A DNA stretch of 53,612 nucleotides, taken from an uncultured Muribaculaceae bacterium (lineage in GTDB: Bacteria; Bacteroidota; Bacteroidia; Bacteroidales; Muribaculaceae). Both the position numbers and the translations under genes were made by a program. The stretch covers positions 1-53,612 of the forward strand of contig CAJTSR010000021.1 of the NCBI GenBank assembly GCA_910579035.1, read 5' to 3'. Each line of letters opens with the position of its first letter. Positions within the stretch are counted from its first letter, which is position 1. Under the pieces are notes generated by a model. The model made no database searches. It was not told the DNA's origin and was given only the letters and a program-made list of their open reading frames with translations. Shown here piece after piece: positions 25,451-33,677 of the stretch.

Positions 25451-27070
25451 ATGAATCTTAAATTTGCGTGCCTTTCGGGTCTGCTCGTAATGTCTGCCCT
25501 CGGTCTGGCGTCGTGTTCCGACGACGACAAATGGCCGGTAGCCGACGGAGCCGCTCCTGAATTTAACATCGACAGCGAACACTTGATGACAGTCGCCGGC
25601 CGTTCGATTAAAATCGCCGGAACAATCAAGGACGCCGACGGTATCTCAGCTATCAATCTTACATGTCCGGCTCTCCAGCTGAACAAAACAATCAACATCG
25701 TCGAAATATACGGCGAACCCCTGAAGGAATACGAACTCGACTACGAGTACAAGATTCAGGAAAACGTCGAAGGCGAATCTTTCACAGTAAAGGTAGAGGT
25801 TACCGACGTTGCCGGAAAGACCACGAGCCACGACGTGCTTGTGACTCTCGACGCCGACTTCACCGCCCCGGTATTCACCGCCGCCCCCGACCGCGAGGTA
25901 ACGGTGCTTATCAAGGCCAACACAGTGTTTAACCTCAAATTCACCGTTGAGGACAACCGAGAAATCGACTACGTGACCGTAAACGTCGACGGCGTGCAGG
26001 GCTTCCCCATCCGCATCGAAGGCGAAGGAAAGAACAAGGTGGAATTTGCCCAGGCACTCTCGCTGCCCGGAACTCCCGCCGAATACAAGATGACCATCAC
26101 GGCCTACGACGTGCCTGCACAGGAAGACGAAGTACGCTCGTCGAAGGTAGAATCCACCCTGTCGGTATCGGAACTGCCCGACTTTAGCGTGCTCTACCTC
26201 GCCGACGTGGAAACAGCCGCCGACCTCAACAGCGACCTTTGCGGCGTGCCTATGGCAATGGACCACGTGGCTCCCTACAAATACCGCGTGCGCTACTACA
26301 ACGCCGCCGCCGGAACAAAGATATGCTTCCTGCCGCAGAAGACCGACTTCGGTCCCATCTGCTTCGGTCCTGAGGCTGACAATGCCGAGGTACTCGGCGA
26401 CGACCCCGACGCAGTAGGCCGCATCACCCTCGACAAGGCCGGCGTGTACTACCTCATAACCGTCAACACATACGACCGCACCTTCACCCTCGAGGACTAT
26501 CCCGTAAGCGAGGCCACAAACCCCGTGGCAGGTATGCACTACGGCCAGAACGACCTCAACACCTGGAACGACTGGAATGTGCCCGATCCCTGGTGGCAGG
26601 AGTGGTATTTCGGCCCGGCAAAGGGTCCCGGCGAAATTCTTAGCCGTATGGAGCAAGACAAGAACAATCCCAACATATTCTATATCGACAACTGGAAACT
26701 CGAAGAAGGCGAACAGAACTTCATTCTCCACAACTGGCATTCCAACGGCTGGTGGAACTTCACCACATGGCGTGTCGACAACTCCTCCGACCCCAGCAAG
26801 TGTGTTTACTACGGTAACGCATATCCCGACAACGACCACTTCACCGGTACCCGAGGCTACTTTGAATACAAATATATCAACGTAGACCCCGAGGAATACA
26901 AATTTATGTATCCCAACGCAGGACCGTTCGACGAAGGCAAGTGGAGCGACGAAGGCTACCGCAAGAACTTTATCGGCGACAACTGGATCAAGCCCACCGT
27001 CACCAAGGCCGGCAACTACCGCCTTGTATTCGACGCGCACAGCGAGCACATCAAGATCCTCCCTATGTAA
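25451..27070 (+). CDS. SusE/SusF-like surface glycan-binding lipoprotein
   Basis: A 539-residue lipoprotein. The signal ends ASC (Cys22) and is followed by SDDDK, an acidic stretch like the Bacteroidetes surface-export signal, so the protein should face outside. Ig-like repeats occupy about residues 35-235 (for example VKVEVTDVAGKTTSHDVLV). Two further beta-sandwich modules follow, rich in Trp and Tyr (NTWNDWNVPDPWWQEWYF; NWHSNGWWNFTTWRVD), which are plausible carbohydrate-binding faces. It is the first gene of the operon, before SusC, whereas SusE-like genes usually follow SusD. Sequence similarity to SusE is not clear, so the call rests on position, lipobox and domain type. Confidence 0.75.
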   Translation: MNLKFACLSGLLVMSALGLASCSDDDKWPVADGAAPEFNIDSEHLMTVAGRSIKIAGTIKDADGISAINLTCPALQLNKTINIVEIYGEPLKEYELDYEYKIQENVEGESFTVKVEVTDVAGKTTSHDVLVTLDADFTAPVFTAAPDREVTVLIKANTVFNLKFTVEDNREIDYVTVNVDGVQGFPIRIEGEGKNKVEFAQALSLPGTPAEYKMTITAYDVPAQEDEVRSSKVESTLSVSELPDFSVLYLADVETAADLNSDLCGVPMAMDHVAPYKYRVRYYNAAAGTKICFLPQKTDFGPICFGPEADNAEVLGDDPDAVGRITLDKAGVYYLITVNTYDRTFTLEDYPVSEATNPVAGMHYGQNDLNTWNDWNVPDPWWQEWYFGPAKGPGEILSRMEQDKNNPNIFYIDNWKLEEGEQNFILHNWHSNGWWNFTTWRVDNSSDPSKCVYYGNAYPDNDHFTGTRGYFEYKYINVDPEEYKFMYPNAGPFDEGKWSDEGYRKNFIGDNWIKPTVTKAGNYRLVFDAHSEHIKILPM

Positions 27071-27104
27071 ACCACCTTCACATTAACCACGTTTCAACTA
27101 TTTT

Positions 27105-30100
27105 ATGAAAAAACAAATATTATTTCTGTGCGCAGCTCTGATTGGTCTTGTGGCCATGGCACAGAACCTGACGGTGAGGGGCCGAGTAATCTCCCAAACC
27201 GACAATGAGCCCCTCATAGGCGCGTCTGTGTCTGTGAAAGGAGCCAATAACGGCGCCGTGACCGACTTCGACGGCAACTACAGCCTCTCAGGCGTGCCCT
27301 CCGACGCCGTGCTCGTATTCTCTTACGTGGGCTTCACCCCAGTTGAAGAAAAAGTAGGCGGCCGCACCAATATCGACGTGGCCATGACCGAAAACTCCAC
27401 CATGCTCAACGAAGTGGTGGCCATAGGTTACGGCGTGGTGAAGCGCAGCGACCTTACCAGCTCTATCTCAACCGTGAAGGGCGATGCCATCACCGAGGTT
27501 ACCACAGGTAACGCCATGGACGCTCTTCAGGGCAAGGTAAGCGGCGTGCAGATTGCAAGCGGCGGCGGCCCGGGTGCCACCCCCAAGGTAATCATACGCG
27601 GTATCACCTCTGTCAACGGCTCCAATCCTCTCTACGTTGTGGACGGTGTGCCCCTGAACAGCTCTAACATCAACTTCATCAACAACAACGACATCGAATC
27701 GATGGAAGTGCTCAAAGACGCGTCGGCATCGGCCATCTACGGTACCCGCGCTTCGAACGGCGTTATCATCATCACCACCAAGAAGGGTTCGGCAGGCAAG
27801 ACCTCGGTTGACTTCGCCGCATCGGCAGGTTTCCAGCACATTGCCAAACCCAAAATCGCAGGCGCAAGCGAATACGAAAAAGTATTCAAGAAACGCTACG
27901 AAAACGACGGCCGCACAGCTCCTTGGAACAGCCCCTACGAAAACTATGCCGATGTTGACGGCACCGACTGGTGGGACGAAGTGGTGAACGACCTCGCCCT
28001 TATCCAGAACTACTCTCTCGGCGTTCGCGGCGGCAACGACAAGTTTATCTACAGCTTCAGCCTCGGTTACTTCCGCAACAACTCGCAGTTCGACTACGGC
28101 TACTGGGACAAAATCAACCTCCGCCTCAACACCGAGTACAACTTCAACAAGTACCTCAAGGTGGGTCTCGACATAGCTCCCAATATGGAAAACTGGGAAG
28201 ATTCCCCCAAGGAGGGTCTCGACATAGCTCCCAATATGGAAAACTGGGAAGATTCCCCCAACCTCTTCTCAGCTGCCATGGCGATGGACCCCACCACTCC
28301 CGTGTTCCGCCCCGAAGACCAGTGGGACGCAGCCAACCCGATGAACAACTACCAGCGTTCGTACAACAACCAGGAATGGAACCCCGCCGGCTCTCTCGCC
28401 CGTATGGACTCCCACACCCGCAAAGGCTCGGTGCTGATGAACCCCTTCATTCAGATCACTCCCATCAAGCAGCTCACTATCCGCACACAGTTCGGTATCA
28501 ACGCCTGGTATCAGCGTAACGATTACTTCAACTGCGCTTTCCACATCGACGCTCTCGAACAGAACACAAAGAACTCCGTAGGACGCAACTACTCCGACGG
28601 CCTCAACTGGACATGGAACAACACCATCACCTATATGGACACCTTCGCCGAAAAGCACAACCTAACCGTGCTGGCCGGCTTCACTGCCGAACGCTACGCC
28701 GACTGGTGGCTTAAAGGATCGCGCCAGGACGTTCCCGGCACAAGCGACCTTCTCCACGAAGTATCTGCCGGCACAGGCGACCAGTTCGCTTCCGGCTCCG
28801 CTTCCTACCAGACCCTCGCTTCGTTCCTCGGCCGCGTGATGTACAACTACAACAACCGCTACTACCTCACCGCATCGGTACGTGCCGACGGTTCGAGCCG
28901 CTTCCCCAAAGGCAACAAGTACGGCACATTCCCCTCGGTATCTGCCGCATGGCGCCTCTCTGAAGAAGCCTTTATGGAAGATACCCGCGACTGGCTCAAC
29001 AACGCCAAGGTACGCTTCGGCTGGGGCCGTGTGGGCAACCAGGCCATCGCCAACGGCGCTTACATGACGACTCTCAACAACGGTGTCAACTATGTGTTCG
29101 GCACAACTCCCGTCCGCTTCCCCGCCACCATCATGGGCTCTATGGGTAACCCCAACCTGAAGTGGGAAACTGTCGAAGACATCGACTTCGGCCTCGACTT
29201 CTCGCTCTTCAACAGCCGACTCAACGTTACCTTCGACCTCTTCCAGAAGACATCGCACGACATGCTCTACGGCAAGCAGAGCCTCCTTATCCTCGGCGTG
29301 CCCACATGGATGGGCGCAATCACCCAGAATATCGGCCAGATGCGCGCCCGCGGCTGGGAACTCTCTATCAACTACAACGATCAGGTTGGCGACTTCCGCT
29401 ACGACATCGGCGTGCAGCTCTCCGGTGTCAAGAACAAGGCCATCAAGTTCACCGGCGACGGCCCCATCTGGGACGGCAGCGGTCTGCCCGAAAGCATCAT
29501 CAAGAACGAGGACGGAACCTACATCTCGCGCTTCTTCGGCTACCAGACAGCAGGTATCTTCCAGAACTGGGAGCAGGTTTACGCCCACACCAACGAGCAC
29601 GGCAAGCTGATACAGCCCGACGCACAGCCCGGCGACCTTATCTTCGTCGACCGCAACAACGACGGCCAGCTCACCGATGCCGACAAGGACTACATCGGCA
29701 ACCCCTACCCCGACCTCACACTCGGTCTTAACCTCGGATTCTGGTACAAGAACTTCGACCTCTCTGCCAACTTCTACGGCACATTCGGAAACGACATCTT
29801 CAACCTCCAGCGCGGACGCTATTCGGGCGTGAGCGGACAGAACGTGTTTGCCGGCACTCTCGACCAGACATGGACCGGCGAAGGCTGCGGAGCCGAATAT
29901 CCCCGTCTTTCCTACAACGACCTCAACCAGAACTACACCCGCGTATCCGACTTCTTCGTTGAAGACGGCTCGTACTTCCGCTGCAAGCTCCTCACCCTCG
30001 GCTACACCCTGCCGAAGAGCTTCATGAAGGACTACAACCTGCGCTTCTATGTATCGGCCCAGAACCTCTTCACCATCACCAAGTACACCGGCATGGACCC

Positions 30101-30203
30101 CGAACGTCCGTTCTACGACGGCGGCGCCATCGCCACGGGCATCGACCACAACAACTATCCCTCGCCCCGTACATTCCTTCTCGGCCTCGACTTCAAATTC
30201 TAA
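27105..30203 (+). CDS. SusC/RagA-family TonB-dependent outer-membrane transporter
   Basis: A 1,032-residue transporter that imports oligosaccharides with TonB energy. It has a signal peptide (about 1-19), then a carboxypeptidase-regulatory-like domain (about 22-98, GRVISQTDNEPLIGASVSV). A TonB-box-like EVVAIGYGV follows, then the plug with the family motif PLYVVDGVPLNSSNINFIN and MEVLKDASASAIYGTRASNG. A 22-strand barrel ends FLLGLDFKF. A 51-bp in-frame tandem duplication at 28163-28264 doubles GLDIAPNMENWEDSPK. The SusD partner starts 12 bp downstream. Confidence 0.97.
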   Translation: MKKQILFLCAALIGLVAMAQNLTVRGRVISQTDNEPLIGASVSVKGANNGAVTDFDGNYSLSGVPSDAVLVFSYVGFTPVEEKVGGRTNIDVAMTENSTMLNEVVAIGYGVVKRSDLTSSISTVKGDAITEVTTGNAMDALQGKVSGVQIASGGGPGATPKVIIRGITSVNGSNPLYVVDGVPLNSSNINFINNNDIESMEVLKDASASAIYGTRASNGVIIITTKKGSAGKTSVDFAASAGFQHIAKPKIAGASEYEKVFKKRYENDGRTAPWNSPYENYADVDGTDWWDEVVNDLALIQNYSLGVRGGNDKFIYSFSLGYFRNNSQFDYGYWDKINLRLNTEYNFNKYLKVGLDIAPNMENWEDSPKEGLDIAPNMENWEDSPNLFSAAMAMDPTTPVFRPEDQWDAANPMNNYQRSYNNQEWNPAGSLARMDSHTRKGSVLMNPFIQITPIKQLTIRTQFGINAWYQRNDYFNCAFHIDALEQNTKNSVGRNYSDGLNWTWNNTITYMDTFAEKHNLTVLAGFTAERYADWWLKGSRQDVPGTSDLLHEVSAGTGDQFASGSASYQTLASFLGRVMYNYNNRYYLTASVRADGSSRFPKGNKYGTFPSVSAAWRLSEEAFMEDTRDWLNNAKVRFGWGRVGNQAIANGAYMTTLNNGVNYVFGTTPVRFPATIMGSMGNPNLKWETVEDIDFGLDFSLFNSRLNVTFDLFQKTSHDMLYGKQSLLILGVPTWMGAITQNIGQMRARGWELSINYNDQVGDFRYDIGVQLSGVKNKAIKFTGDGPIWDGSGLPESIIKNEDGTYISRFFGYQTAGIFQNWEQVYAHTNEHGKLIQPDAQPGDLIFVDRNNDGQLTDADKDYIGNPYPDLTLGLNLGFWYKNFDLSANFYGTFGNDIFNLQRGRYSGVSGQNVFAGTLDQTWTGEGCGAEYPRLSYNDLNQNYTRVSDFFVEDGSYFRCKLLTLGYTLPKSFMKDYNLRFYVSAQNLFTITKYTGMDPERPFYDGGAIATGIDHNNYPSPRTFLLGLDFKF
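28163..28264 (+). repeat. 51-bp in-frame tandem duplication within susC-like gene
   Basis: Copy 1 (28163-28213) and copy 2 (28214-28264) are identical over the first 48 bp. They encode GLDIAPNMENWEDSP twice, about residues 354-387, in the early barrel. Exact identity implies a recent event. Confidence 0.93.
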
Positions 30204-30215
30204 CCTAACGAACTC

Positions 30216-31895
30216 ATGAAAAAAACAATAATATTCAGCACCGCAGTCGCCCTCGGCCTCTCTCTGGCCTCCTGCGACGACTTCCTCACCGAAGATGTGC
30301 GCGGCAGCGAAAACCTCGACACCTACTTCAAGACCGAAGAAGAGGTAAACTCCTACATCGGAGGCTGCTATTTCGAAATCACTAAATACGGCTGGTGGCA
30401 GGTAGTGAACTCCTGGCTCATGTCCGATATGACCACCGACGACATGTGGGACGGCAACACCACCCAGGACGACGGCTATCAGGATATAACCCACTTCATG
30501 CCCAACGCTCCCTCCAACGGCATCATACAGAACTTCTGGGGCGCCCGCTATCAGGGCATCAACACCTGCAACGTGGCCATAGCCCGCATTCCCGGTGCCG
30601 CCATGGACGAAGAACTGAAAGAGCAGCGCATAGCCGAGGCACGTTTCCTCCGCGCCTTCTTCTACTTCGACCTTGCCCGCAACTTCGGCGGTGTGCCCCT
30701 CATCACCGAGCCTATCAGCAACGCCGAAGGCATAGGCCGCGCCTCGCTCGACGATGTGTACAACTTCTGCGAAACAGAGTTCGATGCCGTGGCAAAGATA
30801 CTGCCCCAGCGCAGCGAATATGCAGCCACCGACATGGGCCGCGCCACCCGCGGTGCCGCCCTCGGCCTCCTCGGCAAGGTATACCTCTACCACGGCAAGA
30901 CCGCTGAAGCTAAAACAGCGCTCAGCACCGTCATTACCGAAGGCGAATACGACCTGCTGCCCAACTTCGGCGACGTGTGGTCAGTAGAACACAACAACAG
31001 CATTGAATCGCTCTTCGAGGTACAGCATATGTACGGCGGCGATCAGTACGCTCTCGGTGGCGCCCTTACAGTCATAACAGGCTGCCGCAACGGCGTGGGC
31101 GACGGCTGGTCGTGGGGACAGCCCTCTTCCGACCTCGAAAACGCCTTTATCGCCGCCGGCGATACAGAGCGTCTGCGTTGGACCATCATCAAGACCGGCT
31201 GCAAGGAAATAGCAGGCGAAACACAGTTCGACAAATTCATCGAAAACAACGCCACTGTATTCTCTCAGGGCCTCAACGATCCCAAATTCCTCGGCTATAA
31301 AGAAGCATTCGGCTGGACCGACGATGTATATGAGGAAGGCTATGTGATCGACCCCTCCCAGCACAAGAGCGCACGTATAATCCGCAAATACTTCGTGCCG
31401 CTGGACCAGCGTCCTGAAATCTACAACATCGACAAAATTCCCCTCAACCACCGCATACTCCGATATGCCGACGTACTCCTGATGTATGCAGAAGCCTGCA
31501 ACGCCGAAGGAGCCGACGGCGATGCCCGCAAAGCGCTCAACAAGGTGCGCTCGCGCGTGGGCCTTGCCGATGTCACCTCTTCGGGTACAGCTCTCCGCGA
31601 CGCTATCCGCGCCGAACGCCGCCTCGAACTCGCATTTGAACAGTGCCGCCTGTACGATATCCGTCGCTGGGACGCTGACAATGGCAAGAAGGTGATGGCC
31701 AACATCATGGGCCCGAACGGTTCGTTCGTGACCTACAACCTCGGCCCCAACGCCGATATCTACGAGCACTACAACCAGGGCGAAACCAGCGACAAGGGTA
31801 CCCGCTTTGTAGAAAGCCGCGACCTCCTCTGGCCTATACCGACCTACGAAATACAGCACTCCAACGGCGCCATCGAACAGAACCCCGGTTGGTAA
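30216..31895 (+). CDS. SusD/RagB-family surface glycan-binding lipoprotein
   Basis: A 559-residue lipoprotein with a lipobox ending LASC (Cys20) followed by DDF. This SusD acts as the lid of the SusC transporter. Helical TPR-like segments are visible (EQRIAEARFLRAFFYFDLAR, about 132-151, and LLMYAEACNAEGADGDARKA near 417). The usual C-terminal RRLELAFEQCRLYDIRRW motif is present. It starts 12 bp after SusC. A perfect hairpin follows its stop, before the GH30 gene. Confidence 0.97.
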   Translation: MKKTIIFSTAVALGLSLASCDDFLTEDVRGSENLDTYFKTEEEVNSYIGGCYFEITKYGWWQVVNSWLMSDMTTDDMWDGNTTQDDGYQDITHFMPNAPSNGIIQNFWGARYQGINTCNVAIARIPGAAMDEELKEQRIAEARFLRAFFYFDLARNFGGVPLITEPISNAEGIGRASLDDVYNFCETEFDAVAKILPQRSEYAATDMGRATRGAALGLLGKVYLYHGKTAEAKTALSTVITEGEYDLLPNFGDVWSVEHNNSIESLFEVQHMYGGDQYALGGALTVITGCRNGVGDGWSWGQPSSDLENAFIAAGDTERLRWTIIKTGCKEIAGETQFDKFIENNATVFSQGLNDPKFLGYKEAFGWTDDVYEEGYVIDPSQHKSARIIRKYFVPLDQRPEIYNIDKIPLNHRILRYADVLLMYAEACNAEGADGDARKALNKVRSRVGLADVTSSGTALRDAIRAERRLELAFEQCRLYDIRRWDADNGKKVMANIMGPNGSFVTYNLGPNADIYEHYNQGETSDKGTRFVESRDLLWPIPTYEIQHSNGAIEQNPGW

Positions 31896-31950
31896 GCCAC
31901 TATTAAAAGCTAACTGCGTTTTACAATAGGTTTTTTTATATCTATCTTCT

Positions 31951-31983
31951 GTAAGGGATAATTAGTTTCTGATTATCCCTTAC
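31951..31983 (+). promoter_or_regulatory. Intercistronic hairpin between susD-like and GH30 genes
   Basis: A perfect 12-bp inverted repeat, GTAAGGGATAAT (31951-31962) / ATTATCCCTTAC (31972-31983), with a 9-nt loop. It ends 16 nt before the GH30 ATG. No strong T tract follows (ATTTTAACC). It may be a leaky terminator or an RNA-processing and stability element that sets enzyme levels below SusC/D levels. Confidence 0.7.
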
Positions 31984-31999
31984 ATTTTAACCAAACCCC

Positions 32000-33667
32000 A
32001 TGAAAATTTCCAGATTAATTATCCCGGCGTTTGCCTCCGTGGCACTTCTGTCGGCCTGTTCGGAAGAGCCGCAGGAATCGACAAAAAAGCCGGTAAACCC
32101 CGAGCAGCCGGAAGAACCGACTCCCGACAATCCATCGGGCGACATCGTGTCGCCGGTTCCGTCGTTCACCTGCAACACCGAAAAGACTTCCATCGACCCC
32201 GCCAAGCAGTTCCAGACCATAGAGGGCTTCGGCGCCTCCGACTGCTGGCTGCCAAACCAGATCGGCAACTACTGGCGCTCGAACCGCCTGCAACTCGCCC
32301 GCTGGCTTTTCTCTAAAAACATATCGAAGGGACAGCCCCAGGGCATAGGCCTGTCGATGTGGCGCGTAAACCTCGGCGCAGGCACTGCCGAATTAGGTGA
32401 AAAGGGCGGCATCGACAATGACAATGCCAACAACCGTGCCGAATCGTACCTCAACGGCACCACCTACGACTGGACCAACAAATGCGTTGGCCAGCGTTAC
32501 TTCATGGAGCAGGCCAAGAACAACGGCGTGGAGTCGTTCGTGCTGTTCAGCAACTCGCCTCTGGTGCAGTACACACTCAACGGACAGGGGCGCTCCGACA
32601 ACGGCGACAAGGCCAATATCAAGCCTGAAGCCTACGGCGCCTTTGCAGAATACATGGCCAACGTAGCCCAGCATTTCGACTCTGAAGGATACAATATCAG
32701 CCATATATCGCCTGTCAACGAACCTCAGTACAACTGGGACGGACACGCTCAAGAAGGCAGCGGCTGGCAGAACAGCGAAGTTGCGAAGCTCGTGCGCGAG
32801 CTCGACAAAGCCATCGCCTCCAAAGGTATCTCCACCAAGATTCTCATACCCGAAGCAGCCGCATGGGGCTATCTTTACGAAGGCAAAGCAAACGAGCGTG
32901 CAAGCCAAATCGAAGCGTTTTTCAATCCGTCGTCTGAAAATTACGTAGGCAACCTCGCCCATGTCGACAAGCTCGTAGGAGGCCACAGCTACTGGACCTT
33001 CGACAACTGGCGCGATATGCGCAACGTGCGCACAAAGGTAGCCGGCGCAGCTGAAGCAAAGGGACTGCGAGTATGGCAGACAGAATGGTCGATGCTCGAT
33101 AAAGAACCGTCGGAACTCGGAGGCAGCTACGACAATGTGTCGGAATTCGACATCGCCCTTTACATGTCGAAAATAATACACAACGACATCACCGTGGCCG
33201 GCTGCACATCGTGGAGCTACTGGACGGCCATGTCGGTAGAACGCTGGAGCCAGAAGAACCGCTTCGAGCTTATCAAGACAACTCCCGCAGGAGGCAACTA
33301 CAGCAACGACTTTACCGCCGAGGGCACAGTGGAAGCCACCCCCAATCTTTGGGTGCTCGGCAACTACAGCCTCTTCATTCGCCCCGGATACAAGCGCATA
33401 GCCCTCTCAGCCACTGAAACGAAGGACTTCTTCGGCTCGGCATATGCCTCGCCCGACGGCAACACCGTGGTAGCTGTTTACACCAACACGTCGAAAGACC
33501 GTGGTGTGACTCTCGACAACACTTTTGCAGGCTCTAAAAAACTCAAAACAGTGTCGCGCTACACATCGTCGGAAGACAAAAACCTGAAAGAAGAGAAATT
33601 CAATATCGCCGACAAGGTATTCGTCGACCCCAAAAGCGTGACGACCATAGTATATACCTTCGAATAA
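32000..33667 (+). CDS. GH30-family glycosidase lipoprotein
   Basis: A 555-residue lipoprotein with a signal ending LSAC (Cys20) followed by SEEP. The long Pro/Glu-rich linker (about 22-50) would hold the enzyme off the cell surface. The TIM barrel opens with TIEGFGASDCW, typical of GH30. The acid/base is Glu241 in SPVNEPQYNW and the nucleophile Glu362 in WQTEWSML. A C-terminal beta-sandwich completes the GH30 fold. Features such as FSNSPLVQYTLNGQ recall subfamily 5 endo-beta-1,6-galactanases, but the subfamily cannot be fixed by eye. In context it is the likely surface endo-enzyme that feeds SusC/D. Confidence 0.82.
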   Translation: MKISRLIIPAFASVALLSACSEEPQESTKKPVNPEQPEEPTPDNPSGDIVSPVPSFTCNTEKTSIDPAKQFQTIEGFGASDCWLPNQIGNYWRSNRLQLARWLFSKNISKGQPQGIGLSMWRVNLGAGTAELGEKGGIDNDNANNRAESYLNGTTYDWTNKCVGQRYFMEQAKNNGVESFVLFSNSPLVQYTLNGQGRSDNGDKANIKPEAYGAFAEYMANVAQHFDSEGYNISHISPVNEPQYNWDGHAQEGSGWQNSEVAKLVRELDKAIASKGISTKILIPEAAAWGYLYEGKANERASQIEAFFNPSSENYVGNLAHVDKLVGGHSYWTFDNWRDMRNVRTKVAGAAEAKGLRVWQTEWSMLDKEPSELGGSYDNVSEFDIALYMSKIIHNDITVAGCTSWSYWTAMSVERWSQKNRFELIKTTPAGGNYSNDFTAEGTVEATPNLWVLGNYSLFIRPGYKRIALSATETKDFFGSAYASPDGNTVVAVYTNTSKDRGVTLDNTFAGSKKLKTVSRYTSSEDKNLKEEKFNIADKVFVDPKSVTTIVYTFE

Positions 33668-33677
33668 GAACATACCG

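Noticed and set aside
28662..30893. 743-residue minus-strand frame opposite SusC/SusD
   Set aside because: Shadow of the SusC and SusD codons; Val/Ala/Glu-rich with no recognisable fold. The same applies to the frame at 25646-27049 opposite the SusE-like gene and to 4298-5398 opposite pgi.
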